Shown here: positions 7,576 through 17,070 of the stretch, piece by piece
How the letters are laid out: every line of letters starts with the position of its first letter
Numbering within the stretch: position 1 is the first letter of the stretch
Assembly: GCF_018131075.1 (NCBI RefSeq)
Contig: NZ_JAFCLS010000001.1
Span: 248,001-312,000 of the forward strand
Direction of reading: 5' to 3'
Origin: Bradyrhizobium sp. JYMT SZCCT0428
GTDB taxonomy: Bacteria > Pseudomonadota > Alphaproteobacteria > Rhizobiales > Xanthobacteraceae
Length of the DNA: 64,000 nt
Position numbers and translations under genes: made by a program
The notes under the pieces: model-generated
The model's database searches: none
Told to the model about the DNA's origin: nothing
What the model saw: only the letters and a program-made list of their open reading frames with translations

Positions 7576-9276
7576 CTATTGGGCCAGGAGCATCGCGAAA
7601 TATCCAAACACCGTGAGCAATATTCCGGACACGGCGTAGGCGACCGGGAACCCGATCCAGGGCACGCTGCTCTGGATTTCCACGGCGGCTTCACGGCAAG
7701 GACCGGAGTGCGAGCGCGCACCGGCAACGCCGCCCATCAGTACAGCCGGGTTGATCTTGAAGACGTGATAACCGATCGCCCAGACGATGAACGGCGGGAT
7801 CGTGCAGGCGATGAACCCGACGATGAAGATCTTCAGTGCGAGCGCCCCGGTCAGTTGCGCCAGCAGTCCGGCCCCGGCATTGACGCCGACGATGGCGACG
7901 AAGACGACGAGGCCGAGGTCCTCCAGCACGTTGCGTGCCGCGTTTGGCGTGTTGCCGAAGAAGCGCAGCCGCGAGACGACGGACGACACGATCACACCGG
8001 ACAGCAGCAGGCCACCGGCGTTTCCGAGGCCGATCGAGGCGCCGAACGCCGGAAACGAAATCATACCGATCAGAAGTCCTAGAATCATGCCTGCGGCGAG
8101 TGTGAGGAGGTCGGTAGCCGTATTGGTCCTGGCGACACGGCCCCACATTTCAGCGAGTTCATTCACGGCGGACTTCAAGCCGACGACCGAGACGATATCC
8201 ATCCGCTGCAGTTCGGTCTTGAGACCGGCCGGAAACGGCACGCCGCCACGCTCGACCTTGGTGACCTGAAGCTGACCTGCCATAGCTTCGCCGCGGAACG
8301 ATTCGAACGTACGCCCGACGACCGCCTTGTTGGTGACGAGGATTTCGGCCTGGTCCAGGGGAATGCCGAGCGTCTTGGCGTCGGCAACTTCGGGACCGAT
8401 CAGCCCCATCTTCTCGGTGAGGTGTGCGGTCGCGCCACCAAGCGCGACGATATCGCCCTTGTTCAGCACGAGATCGGGATCGGCGCCGAGCTGTTCGCCG
8501 CCTCGGGACACATTGACGATACGATACTCGGGATTGCTCAAGCGAAACTTGGCAATGCTCATACCGACCTGAGCCTGATTTTCAAGCCGGTAGGCACGAA
8601 GGCCAAACTGCCGGAACCCGGTCAGGCCACCACCTTCGAGATCCCTGACGCCGAACTCGGCTTCATACTGCTTCGCCGCCGCCTTGGCATCGACGCCCCA
8701 CCAGCGCGGCAAATATTTGCAGATCAGGATGATGCCGACGGTACCCCAGATATAGGTGATACCGTAGGACAGCGCGATCATGCCGGTGGCGTCCTCGGGC
8801 TTCACGCCCGCTGGCAGCTTGACGACGCCCGATGTGATGGCCTGCTCCGCCGAGCCGATCGCGGCAGACATGGTCTGTGAACCCGCAAGCATGCCGCCGG
8901 CCGCGCCGGGTGGCAGCGCGAACAACTTTGCACCGAGCACGACAAGCGCAAGCCCGAGCACGCTCGACACCACAGCGAGAACGCAAAACTTCAGACCGTC
9001 GCCCTTCAGGCTGTTGACGAAGGACGGTCCGACCCGCAAGCCGACGCCATACATGAACAGGTAATAGAACAGGCTCTTGGCAAAATTGTTCAGCTCCAGC
9101 TTCACACCATAGAGCGACGCCGTCACCGACAGCGCCGCGCCGACCACGATGGCGCCGGCAACCATGCCAAGGCCGTAGCCCTTGATGTTGGCGCGGCCGA
9201 TCCAGACGGCGAGCCCGACGACGAAGAACAGCAGCAGATAAGGATTCTGCTGCAGGAATGTGAAAAAGCCCTGCAT
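7576..9276 (-). CDS. AspT/YbjL-type (AAE family) antiporter
   Basis: 566 aa with the AAE family layout: about five TM helices at each end and two central TrkA-C/RCK_C-like domains (residues about 210-370, with VVGRTFESFRGEAMAGQLQV). Conserved features include the N-terminal half motif LRVGPSFVNSLKGDGLKF and a C-terminal GGVAGARSHSGP loop. AspT exchanges aspartate for alanine in lactic-acid bacteria. Here the gene follows a pyridoxal-dependent amino acid decarboxylase by 15 nt, so substrate/amine or related exchange is the natural inference. Its own substrate is not determined. Confidence 0.85.
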   Translation of the reverse strand: MQGFFTFLQQNPYLLLFFVVGLAVWIGRANIKGYGLGMVAGAIVVGAALSVTASLYGVKLELNNFAKSLFYYLFMYGVGLRVGPSFVNSLKGDGLKFCVLAVVSSVLGLALVVLGAKLFALPPGAAGGMLAGSQTMSAAIGSAEQAITSGVVKLPAGVKPEDATGMIALSYGITYIWGTVGIILICKYLPRWWGVDAKAAAKQYEAEFGVRDLEGGGLTGFRQFGLRAYRLENQAQVGMSIAKFRLSNPEYRIVNVSRGGEQLGADPDLVLNKGDIVALGGATAHLTEKMGLIGPEVADAKTLGIPLDQAEILVTNKAVVGRTFESFRGEAMAGQLQVTKVERGGVPFPAGLKTELQRMDIVSVVGLKSAVNELAEMWGRVARTNTATDLLTLAAGMILGLLIGMISFPAFGASIGLGNAGGLLLSGVIVSSVVSRLRFFGNTPNAARNVLEDLGLVVFVAIVGVNAGAGLLAQLTGALALKIFIVGFIACTIPPFIVWAIGYHVFKINPAVLMGGVAGARSHSGPCREAAVEIQSSVPWIGFPVAYAVSGILLTVFGYFAMLLAQ

Positions 9277-9291
9277 GGTCGTCGTCCCTCT

Positions 9292-12045
9292 CTATGAGGC
9301 AGCCTTCAGTTTCGGTGCGGCGCCAGGCTTCGGCCTGCCGATCTTCGCCAAGGCTTCGGTGCGCACGAGCTTCAAGCCTTCCTTGGCGTCGTAACCGTGG
9401 ATTTCCTTCACATCGAGCTTGCGCATGAAGTCGATGGTTTCCTGGGTGATGACCTGGCCTGGCACCATGATCGGGAAGCCCGGCGGATACGGGATCACGA
9501 AGCTGGCCGAGACGAGGTCGGGACCCGCCTTCAGGCGGCGGTCGATCTCGGCGTCGCCCAGACGGATGTATTCGCAGCCTGGGGCGTCATACGCCGCATA
9601 GAAGCCGCTGCGGATGTCGCCCTCGTTGGTCTTGGCGCCCGCATCGCCACGGAAGCTCGGGTGGAAATGCGAGAAGTTCGGCAGGTCGGGCACATCGGTC
9701 ATCAGGCTCTTCACCCGCGCCTCGAACGTCTTCTTCGCATTGGCGCCGCCCTGCGTCAGGCCGCGGTCCACTTCACCGGCGATCTCCGCCAGCACCCGCA
9801 CGAGGTGAGCCACGTCGCTGCGCGTGTTGTTGATGTTGGACTGCAGCAGAACCGAGTTGCGGGAGGTCTTGTTGATCTGGATGTTGTACTCGCTCGCCAG
9901 AATGCCCTTGAACTGCGTCCCGTCGAAGCCAGCCATCCCACAGACCAGGGTCATGCGGGTCGGATCGAGGCAGAACTCGTCGTCATCCAGGCTCTTCAGG
10001 GCGGTTGCCCAGTTCGCGCTCGGGTCCAGATAGTCCTTGAAGCCGCTTTGGCGGTATTGCGCGGGCACCATTGCGTCCGCACCGAGGATCCGGAAATATT
10101 TCGAGATCAGCGGATTGGTGTTGACCGCCCGGCGAATGGCGACCGCGATCTCGATCGCATTGGCCACGAGCCCATAGCCCTCGAGCTCCATCTGGCGTCT
10201 CGAGACGTCGAGGCTTGCGATGAGCTGCTGGTTTGGACTGGTCGAGGCATGGGTGAATACCGCCTCCTTGAATTGCTGCTCGACGGTGTGGAACTCGACG
10301 TCCTTGACCGACAGCATCGAGCCTTGCCGGATCGCCGACATCGATTTGTGCGTGGAATTGGTCTGATAGACGCGTAGCCGAATCTGCCGCGGGTCGGGGA
10401 TCAGCCGGGTCTTGAGCAGCACTTCGTTCGACGGATTCTTGCCAAGTTCGGACTGCTGCTTTTCATAAGCCGCAACCGATTTTGGGTCGCGCATCCACGC
10501 CTCGATCTCGTTGGCGGCCCCCAGTCCGGTACGTCGCCTGAGGAACGGCGAAAACCGCGCGAAGCCGAACCAGGCCTCATCCCACAGGAAGATCAGGTCG
10601 GGCTTGATCGCGAGACATTCCTCCATCACCCGGCGGGTGTTGTAGATATGGCCATCGAAGGTGCAGTTGGTCAGATCAAGCATCTTGACCCGATCGAGCC
10701 GGCCGTCGGCCTTGGCATTCAGGAGCGCGTGCTTGATGGTGTTCAGCGGCACCGCGCCATACATCGAATATTCCGTCATCGGGAACGCTTCGACATAGAG
10801 CGGCTGCGCGCCTGCCAGAACCATGCCGTAGTGGTGCGATTTGTGGCAGTTGCGATCGACGATCGCGATGTCGCCCGGCGCGAGCAGCGCCTGAACGGCC
10901 ATCTTGTTCGACGTCGAGGTGCCGTTGGTCACAAAGAAGACGCGATCGGCGCCAAGCGCGCGGGCCGCCTTGTCCTGCGCCTTCTTGATGTTGCCGGTCG
11001 GCTCCAGCAGGCTATCGAGACCGCCCGTGGTCGCGCTGCTCTCGGCCAGGAACAGGTTCAGGCCGTAGAACTCGCCCATGTCCCGGATCCAGTCCGATCT
11101 AAAGACGGACTTGCCGCGCGCGATCGGCAACGCATGGAACGTCCCGATCGGGCGCTGCGCATATTTCTTGAGATTGTCGAAGAACGGGGTGTCGAAACGA
11201 TCCTGGATCCCTTCCAGAATCGACAGATGGAGTTCCAAAAGCTCCTCGATCGAATAGAAGATCCGCCGGAACACATTGGCGTCGGGGCTTCCAGCCATCT
11301 GCTCGACATCGCGATTGGACATCAGATACAGGTCAAGCTCGGGTCGCACCCGGTTGATGATATGGGCGAGTCGCAGCGCTGATGCATCCGACTCATCGTT
11401 GAGGCCGGCGGCAGTCATCATGGGGCGGAGCACGGTCGCGTCATGGCGTGAGCGAAGGGCAAAGCCTTCATTGATGACAACGGACGCGATGTTGGGATTC
11501 AGCATCACCGCGCAGAAGGCATCTTCCAGGCTGCCGACGATGACCGGCTCATAGATGAACCCATCGACTGGACGACGCAGCTTGCGCCACTCGGTCGCAA
11601 GCGTCGGCCAGTCGCTGGCTGAGAGACCGGTGACGATCAGTGTTTCGAAATATGGACGGCGCCCCGCTTGCGGCGCGAATGTCGTCGGCACCAGGTCGGG
11701 ATCCTCCCCGTTGCCGTCATCTTTCAGATTCCAGTCGCTGGCGTGCTGACGGAACGACCTCGTCGTCAGGGCCTGCATGATCCGTGTCGCCAGGGCCAGC
11801 GAGGCCGCCGCATCCCCGGCCGAAGCGGCCTCCCGCAACGCAGCCATCAGTCGCAGGCCGGGATAGCCGTGAAACTCTTCCGTCACCGACAGAACGGCCA
11901 GCGCGGCATCGTAGGTCGCACGATCCCCGCCTCGAGCCCACACCTTGGCGCCTTCGACCAGATCACGCCAGTCGTCCGCCCGTCCACCGGGCCCGGTGAG
12001 GAACTGATCGATGCGCTTCTGTGCGGGCTTGGTGTCCTTCGACAT
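9292..12045 (-). CDS. Orn/Lys/Arg decarboxylase family protein, extended N-terminus
   Basis: 917 aa from ATG 12045 (GGGAGAA upstream). It is an inducible-type basic amino acid decarboxylase: PLP-binding Lys567 in NSTHKSMSA, the preceding PLP aspartate in FLWDEAWFGF, and TNGTSTSNKM for phosphate contact. The C-terminal group-I domain is present (PYPPGFPIMVPGQ). About 130 residues precede the usual wing domain, so it is longer than the roughly 710-750 aa of LdcC/SpeF/AdiA. Decarboxylation consumes a cytoplasmic proton. The substrate cannot be assigned by eye. The gene forms an operon with the AspT-type antiporter and has a FixK/FNR box upstream. Confidence 0.9.
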   Translation of the reverse strand: MSKDTKPAQKRIDQFLTGPGGRADDWRDLVEGAKVWARGGDRATYDAALAVLSVTEEFHGYPGLRLMAALREAASAGDAAASLALATRIMQALTTRSFRQHASDWNLKDDGNGEDPDLVPTTFAPQAGRRPYFETLIVTGLSASDWPTLATEWRKLRRPVDGFIYEPVIVGSLEDAFCAVMLNPNIASVVINEGFALRSRHDATVLRPMMTAAGLNDESDASALRLAHIINRVRPELDLYLMSNRDVEQMAGSPDANVFRRIFYSIEELLELHLSILEGIQDRFDTPFFDNLKKYAQRPIGTFHALPIARGKSVFRSDWIRDMGEFYGLNLFLAESSATTGGLDSLLEPTGNIKKAQDKAARALGADRVFFVTNGTSTSNKMAVQALLAPGDIAIVDRNCHKSHHYGMVLAGAQPLYVEAFPMTEYSMYGAVPLNTIKHALLNAKADGRLDRVKMLDLTNCTFDGHIYNTRRVMEECLAIKPDLIFLWDEAWFGFARFSPFLRRRTGLGAANEIEAWMRDPKSVAAYEKQQSELGKNPSNEVLLKTRLIPDPRQIRLRVYQTNSTHKSMSAIRQGSMLSVKDVEFHTVEQQFKEAVFTHASTSPNQQLIASLDVSRRQMELEGYGLVANAIEIAVAIRRAVNTNPLISKYFRILGADAMVPAQYRQSGFKDYLDPSANWATALKSLDDDEFCLDPTRMTLVCGMAGFDGTQFKGILASEYNIQINKTSRNSVLLQSNINNTRSDVAHLVRVLAEIAGEVDRGLTQGGANAKKTFEARVKSLMTDVPDLPNFSHFHPSFRGDAGAKTNEGDIRSGFYAAYDAPGCEYIRLGDAEIDRRLKAGPDLVSASFVIPYPPGFPIMVPGQVITQETIDFMRKLDVKEIHGYDAKEGLKLVRTEALAKIGRPKPGAAPKLKAAS

Positions 12046-12111
12046 ATTTTTCTCCCGATCCTTGCAGGGGTGATGGCTCCCAGGATCGTGCCCGCCTGTC
12101 CGATCACTCCT

Positions 12112-12125
12112 TTGATCCAAGTCAA
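12112..12125. promoter_or_regulatory. FixK/FNR box upstream of decarboxylase operon
   Basis: TTGATCCAAGTCAA has one mismatch to TTGAT-N4-ATCAA. It is centred 73 nt before the ATG at 12045, the same spacing as the boxes before the YoaK gene and the AI-2E permease. It falls inside a longer open frame to 12156, which argues for the 12045 start. Confidence 0.75.
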
Positions 12126-12258
12126 GGGTCGCTCGCTGCCAGGACAAACTCGTCAAGCCGCCGCCAATGCTGCGCTTCGCAACGCGATAAGCGTGAGGGA
12201 GGTCAGGTTGTGGCTTGGTAGTATCAGTGCCGCATCGCCTGTATCGGCGTGCAACCCG

Positions 12259-13995
12259 TCAGTTTTCACGGGCGGCCGGTCGTTCCAAAGGGAGATCGGA
12301 TCGCTCCCTGGCCTTACTCTCTTCCAGCACGCTGTCGAGCGTCCGGAGCCATGCCCCGCTATCCGTTCTGTCCGCCAACCCTTCCGCCCTTAACAGATCT
12401 CGCAGCTGCGCATGGGCGCCTACGATGCAGAACGTCACATGACGCGATGCCAGCTCGTCATGGAGGTCAAGCAACATGCGCGCCCCGGCCAGATCGATAT
12501 AGGGGGACGCCGAGAGATCGCAGGCAACCAGCTTGACGTCAGGCGATCTTCGGAACGCCGTCAGAACCGTATCCAGTATAGTCTCGGCATTGATGTAGAG
12601 CAGCGATGCCTCAGGCCGGAATGCGATCACGCCGACCAATGGCTCCACGCCCTCGTGCCTGGCGCTGTCGGAATAGCGGCCGGTTCCGGGAAGCCGCCCG
12701 AGAAACGCGATGTTGGGCCGCGACGCACGGGCAAGCAGCAGGAAGATGGATGCAAGGGCGGCAAGCAGCACGCCTTGCAGGATTCCAAGCAGCAACACGG
12801 AGACCAGCGCGATCGCCGCGGCGTAGAAGTCGATCCTGCTGACCCTCCACATCCAGATCAGCGCGCGGACGTCGACCAGCTTGTAAACGGCAACCAGGAC
12901 AATGCCGGCCAACACTGCTTTGGGAAGATTGGTCAGCAATCCCGTAAAGAACAGCAGGCAAAGCGCAAGGGCAAACGAGCAAACCACCAGTGCCAGCGGC
13001 GTGCGCGCTCCTCCCGAGTCGTTGACGGCGGATTGCGACAACCCGCCGGCGACGGGATAGCCATGGCCAAACGCGACTGCGAGGTTTGCGGCGCCCAGGC
13101 CCAGGAATTCCTGCCGCACATCAAGGCTGTATCCATGCTTCGCTGCAAAACTCCGGGCCGCCGAGACACCTTCTATGTAGGCCAGCAGCAGACACCCGGC
13201 CGCTATTGGAAACAGCTCCTGGAATTCGAGCATCCCGAAAGTCGGCACCTGGAAAGCCGGCAATCCTTCCGGAATGCTGCCGGTAACGGGTATGCCCAGC
13301 GACGGAAGACCGAACAAGGTTGCCAGGAAAATTGACATTGCCACGACGGCCAATCCGACCGGCCTGCCCGGCAGAAACCGGCCGCCAAGGAGCAAGAGCA
13401 GGATTGCAGCAACCCCAATTGCCAATACGAGCAGATTGGTGTCGCCGACTTGACCTGCAAGCCGGATGACCCGGTCGAAGAAGTTGTGGCCTCCGCCGGC
13501 CACGCCGAACAGGCTCGGCAACTGACTCATGATGATTGTCAGTCCGGCCCCTGCCTTGAAGCCGACAAGGATGCTGTCGCTGACCAGGCGGACGAGAATG
13601 CTGAGTTTGAAAAGCCAGGCAATCAGGCAAAGCAGCGCCACAGCGCAGGCTGCAAGGCTGGCGATCTGCGCGAATCGAACCGCGTCACCTCCAGCCAGGG
13701 ACCCAGCGGTGCCGGCAATCATCAGCGAGATCGCGGAGGTCGGGCCGACCGCGAGCTGGCGCGACGAACCGAGCAACGCATAGCCGATGCCGCCGAGCAT
13801 ATAGCCGTAAATGCCGACCTGCGGCGGCAACCCGGCCAGGCCTGCATAAGCCAGTGATACCGGGATCGCATAGGCGGCGAGCGTCACGCCGGCGATCGCA
13901 TCATGGCGCAGCCAGGACGGCTGATACTCGGCAAGCCAGGCCGACGGAGGAAAAATCCGTATCCAGCCCGTTCGCTGAGACGATCGTGATTTCAT
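12259..13995 (-). CDS. SulP family anion transporter with STAS domain
   Basis: 578 aa. The N-terminal 400 residues contain 10-12 TM helices with the SulP signature region (YAIPVSLAYAGLAGLPPQVGIYG) and the second conserved block ARSFAAKHGYSLDVRQEFLGLGAAN. Residues about 440-560 form a cytoplasmic STAS domain (SASPYIDLAGARMLLDLHDEL), in which the usual Asp-Ser phosphosite appears as DLA. It may carry sulfate, bicarbonate or dicarboxylate. Its ATG overlaps the YoaK stop by 4 nt (13992-13995), so it is coupled to that gene and probably driven by the FixK/FNR box at 14736. Confidence 0.9.
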   Translation of the reverse strand: MKSRSSQRTGWIRIFPPSAWLAEYQPSWLRHDAIAGVTLAAYAIPVSLAYAGLAGLPPQVGIYGYMLGGIGYALLGSSRQLAVGPTSAISLMIAGTAGSLAGGDAVRFAQIASLAACAVALLCLIAWLFKLSILVRLVSDSILVGFKAGAGLTIIMSQLPSLFGVAGGGHNFFDRVIRLAGQVGDTNLLVLAIGVAAILLLLLGGRFLPGRPVGLAVVAMSIFLATLFGLPSLGIPVTGSIPEGLPAFQVPTFGMLEFQELFPIAAGCLLLAYIEGVSAARSFAAKHGYSLDVRQEFLGLGAANLAVAFGHGYPVAGGLSQSAVNDSGGARTPLALVVCSFALALCLLFFTGLLTNLPKAVLAGIVLVAVYKLVDVRALIWMWRVSRIDFYAAAIALVSVLLLGILQGVLLAALASIFLLLARASRPNIAFLGRLPGTGRYSDSARHEGVEPLVGVIAFRPEASLLYINAETILDTVLTAFRRSPDVKLVACDLSASPYIDLAGARMLLDLHDELASRHVTFCIVGAHAQLRDLLRAEGLADRTDSGAWLRTLDSVLEESKARERSDLPLERPAAREN

Positions 13996-14669
13996 GGACG
14001 CTCCTCGTTGGGGCGTATCTCGCAGCGAAACAAAACAATCAGCAGTGCCACCACGGGCAAGCCGAGCGCGAGGTCCGGGATGAACTTCGTTGCGTAGGCG
14101 CCGACCGCCGCCCCGATACCGAATGCGACGCACAAGGCGCCGAAAATGCCGGGGCGGCGCAGCGAGCCAAATTGTCCGGAGACCACGGCGAACAGCCCCT
14201 CGATCGCCTGTCGTAGATTGCCGGTTATCATCACCGAGCTGTAGATCACCCCTTCGACCTTGGTGAATATCGCGGCTTGCATGGCGGCAACGAACGAAAT
14301 GCCCAGTGTACCCGCCAGATCCGGCAAGCGATTGTGCAGGATGCCGACCGTGATGAGCATCACAATCTCGATAAGCGTGCTGATCGCACTGGCCCGCTCT
14401 CCTGTCGCGCTGCGCAGAAATGCGGCCATCACGATCCCCACCGCGAATGCCAGCATGGGAGGAACAAAGTGAAGCGCCCGCGTCCATTCGCCCGTCGTGG
14501 CATAAACCCAGAGCAGGACAAGGTTCGCCGTCTGCGCGTTGGCCATCACGCCGTGGATGATCCAGGTATAGGCGTCGAGATAACCGCCGGCGAAGGCCAG
14601 CAGCAGCGCGACCTGCACCGTTTCGTCGCGGCGTATCGGCGGACTGGCGGCGATATCCATTGAAGTCAT
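13992..14669 (-). CDS. YoaK family (DUF1275) membrane protein
   Basis: 225 aa from ATG 14669 (a second ATG at 14660). It has six predicted TM helices and the DUF1275 features: FAGGYLDAYTWIIHGVMANAQTANLVL near the N-terminus, split by its conserved Asp and Gly residues, and ITGNLRQAIEGLF in the middle. The function of the family is unknown; in enterobacteria it is a small membrane protein linked to stress. It is the first gene of the YoaK-SulP operon and has a perfect FixK/FNR box centred 73 nt upstream. Confidence 0.87.
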   Translation of the reverse strand: MTSMDIAASPPIRRDETVQVALLLAFAGGYLDAYTWIIHGVMANAQTANLVLLWVYATTGEWTRALHFVPPMLAFAVGIVMAAFLRSATGERASAISTLIEIVMLITVGILHNRLPDLAGTLGISFVAAMQAAIFTKVEGVIYSSVMITGNLRQAIEGLFAVVSGQFGSLRRPGIFGALCVAFGIGAAVGAYATKFIPDLALGLPVVALLIVLFRCEIRPNEERP

Positions 14670-14735
14670 GTCAATACGCGGTCTTGTCGCGGGTCCGGCT
14701 CGGCTCGATAGGCAACATCTCAACCCCGACGGGGC

Positions 14736-14749
14736 TTGATCTGGATCAA
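14736..14749. promoter_or_regulatory. FixK/FNR box upstream of YoaK-SulP operon
   Basis: TTGATCTGGATCAA is a perfect box. It is centred 73 nt upstream of the ATG at 14669 on the minus strand. The divergent gene at 14966 starts 217 nt away and is a less likely target. Confidence 0.8.
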
Positions 14750-14965
14750 GCCTTCGGGGAGTTCGCTCCAATCAAATCGGTACGCAATCGAACCGTGTGC
14801 CCGGGAATGCGAGCATGGCCAGTGTCAGCGGGATCACTGCTCCGGAAAGCTCTCTGCCGCCGTCGAGGACTCGCATTCTTTGCATCCCTGAGCGTACCGA
14901 CGTCAGTTGCCTGCACCTTCGTTGGTTGAGCTTTGCTTCAGGTGCTACATCGAGGGAGACGCGCC

Positions 14966-15856
14966 ATGAGTCAGCAGAGCTTACGTAGCCTGATCGCCAC
15001 GCTATTGCTGCTATTCGCCCCCCTGATCACGCCGTCGCGCGCCGAAGATCAGGCCGCATCCCGCTCAATCCAGGAGGAGATCTGGGCACTGCCGCTGCCG
15101 CTGCCGATGTTCGCCTATGTGGTGCGGCCGGTCGGTGACGGGCCGTTCCCGCTTGCGATCATGAATCACGGCGTCTCGATGACTGCGACCGGCCGCAGCT
15201 TTTTCCCGCTTGTGGAATTTCGCGACGCCGCCAAGTGGTTTGCCCAACGCGGCTATCTCGTGGTGGCCCCCGTCGGCACCGGATACGGCGCAGCCGCCAT
15301 CGACATACCCGAGCATGGGCTCTACGGCCCGTTCTTCTCGAAAGTCGGAAAGTGCAGCAATCCCAACTTCCACGCTCCCGGCCTTGCGGTTGCTCAAGTC
15401 GACCTCTGGATCATCGACTATATGGCTGCCGAGAAACGCATCCTGCCAAAGGATGTCATCGTCGTCGGGCAATCCGCCGGCGGATGGGCCTCGATCGCGC
15501 TTTCAAGCCTGAACCCGCCCCAGGTCAAGGCAATCATCACCTTTGCCGCAGGCCGGGGCGGCCGCGTCGACGGCAAGCCGAACAACAATTGCGCGCCCGA
15601 CAAACTGGTGGAAGCAACCGGCGAGTTCGGCCGCACATCGCGGGTGCCGATGCTGTGGATCTATATCGAGAACGACACCTTCTTTGGCCCGGTCCTCTCG
15701 AAACGCATGCACGAGGCCTTTAGCGCGGCGGGCGGCAAGGCCGAATACCATTTGGTACCGCCGTTCGGCGGCGATGGACATTTCTTTATCGGGTCTCCCG
15801 ACGCCATCCCGATCTGGTCCCCGATCGTGTCGAAATTTCTGAATGAACAAAGGTAG
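14966..15856 (+). CDS. Exported alpha/beta hydrolase (dienelactone hydrolase-like)
   Basis: 296 aa from ATG 14966 with GAGGGAG 9 nt upstream. The signal peptide IATLLLLFAPLITPSRAEDQ is followed by an alpha/beta hydrolase core. The nucleophile Ser is in VVGQSAGGWASIALSS, the acid is probably Asp in IYIENDTFFG, and the His is in FGGDGHFFIG. The oxyanion region MNHGVSMTATGRSF resembles secreted esterases of the dienelactone hydrolase group. The substrate is unknown. It is followed after 28 nt by the IalB-family gene on the same strand. Confidence 0.85.
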   Translation: MSQQSLRSLIATLLLLFAPLITPSRAEDQAASRSIQEEIWALPLPLPMFAYVVRPVGDGPFPLAIMNHGVSMTATGRSFFPLVEFRDAAKWFAQRGYLVVAPVGTGYGAAAIDIPEHGLYGPFFSKVGKCSNPNFHAPGLAVAQVDLWIIDYMAAEKRILPKDVIVVGQSAGGWASIALSSLNPPQVKAIITFAAGRGGRVDGKPNNNCAPDKLVEATGEFGRTSRVPMLWIYIENDTFFGPVLSKRMHEAFSAAGGKAEYHLVPPFGGDGHFFIGSPDAIPIWSPIVSKFLNEQR

Positions 15857-15884
15857 AGAACGGCCATAGCCTGGAGGAGCAGAC

Positions 15885-16502
15885 ATGACGCGCTCACATC
15901 GCAGCGAACCGCGGCTCAATTATGCGAAGTCCTCCTTTTGCGCGCTTGTTATGGCGGCGGTCGCGAGCATCGCGTTCGGCCAGTCAGCCGTATCGCAACA
16001 GACCTCGACGACCGCGCCGACGGGGACCGAAATTGCGCCCCGTGGGCAGCGCGAAGTCAAGGATCTCACCTATAGTGACTGGAAGAAGCTCTGCTTCAAG
16101 CCCGGCGGCGCAAAAATGATCTGCCGGACCTCGATATCAGGCACGTTCCCGACCGGTCAAATGGCGGTCCGCGTCGATATCATCGAGCGTGAAGGCGACG
16201 CCACGGCACGGCTGCAGGTGTTCTGCCCCGTCGGCATGTATCTGCCGAAGCCGGCCACGCTTACCATCGACCAAGGCAAGCCCCATGATGTGCCCTATAC
16301 CTGGTGCCTCACCAACGCCTGCATCGCGGGCGCCGCGGCAGACCCGAAGATGGTCCAGGAAATGAGTTCAGGGCAAATGCTGCGGCTGGAATTCGTTGAT
16401 TCAGGCCTGCTGTCGGTTTCGACGTCGCTGCCGCTCGGCCAGTTCGCGTCCATCCACAAGGGGGCGCCGGCGCAGACGTTCGAACAGGACATCGATGAAT
16501 GA
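15885..16502 (+). CDS. Invasion-associated locus B (IalB) family protein
   Basis: 205 aa. An N-terminal signal segment (VMAAVASIAFGQSAVSQ) leads into the IalB domain: WKKLCFKPGGAKMICRTSIS, then QVFCPVGMYLPKPATLTID, then PYTWCLTNACIAGAAADP, whose paired cysteines are characteristic. IalB was named in Bartonella, but the family is widespread in free-living rhizobia as a periplasmic protein of unclear function. It is probably co-transcribed with the upstream hydrolase. Confidence 0.9.
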   Translation: MTRSHRSEPRLNYAKSSFCALVMAAVASIAFGQSAVSQQTSTTAPTGTEIAPRGQREVKDLTYSDWKKLCFKPGGAKMICRTSISGTFPTGQMAVRVDIIEREGDATARLQVFCPVGMYLPKPATLTIDQGKPHDVPYTWCLTNACIAGAAADPKMVQEMSSGQMLRLEFVDSGLLSVSTSLPLGQFASIHKGAPAQTFEQDIDE

Positions 16503-16513
16503 GACAAGTTTGT

Positions 16514-16885
16514 CTAAGCGGCAGCGCTTACTTTTTGGATGGGCTCGATGAGCGAAGATGCGGTAAACGGCTTGGTCAGGTATGCGATGCAGCCTGATCC
16601 CATTGCCGCTGCGCGGTTCGCATCACTGTCATTGCCGGTAATGAAGATAACCGGCAGGACGCACCCCCTGTCGGCGAGGTAACGCCGCAACGCGATGCCG
16701 GATTCTCCCTTGAGGTCAATATCCAGCACAATACAAAATGCTGCGCCGAAATCCGCGTAACTGAGCAGCTCCGCACCAGACTCGAAGAGGATTGCGTTGA
16801 AGCCGTGCTTGTTCAGCAACCGCTTCATGCCCTCGCGCATTGAGGAATCATCATCAACCACGAAAATTGACTTGCGGATCGACAA
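16514..16885 (-). CDS. Single-domain response regulator (CheY-like)
   Basis: 123 aa comprising only a receiver domain, starting at TTG 16885. It has the acidic pair in FVVDDDSSM, the phospho-acceptor Asp in FCIVLDIDLKGESG, Thr in VIFITGNDSDAN and Lys in AYLTKPFTASSL. There is no output domain, so it probably works in a phosphorelay or by protein contact. It lies next to the FixJ-like regulator but is separated by 185 nt, and no cognate kinase is adjacent. The orphan kinase at 3066-4964 is one candidate partner. Confidence 0.88.
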   Translation of the reverse strand: MSIRKSIFVVDDDSSMREGMKRLLNKHGFNAILFESGAELLSYADFGAAFCIVLDIDLKGESGIALRRYLADRGCVLPVIFITGNDSDANRAAAMGSGCIAYLTKPFTASSLIEPIQKVSAAA

Positions 16886-17070
16886 AGTGCTCGGCCTTCA
16901 GGTTTGATACAATTCAAAACCATTCGGCGACCCGCGCCAACTATTCTGAAGTATGAGTAGGCCGCGCGAGCGCCACTGGGGCACCCCTAGTTAGACATCC
17001 GCCCGCAAACTTTCATATTGTCCTCATGTGCAAGGTGGTCGGAACGGGATCCAGCGGTACCCCAATCTGC

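Noticed and set aside
9397..10377. Plus-strand open frame of 326 codons
   Set aside because: Antisense to the decarboxylase; sequence is His/Arg-rich and has no domain.
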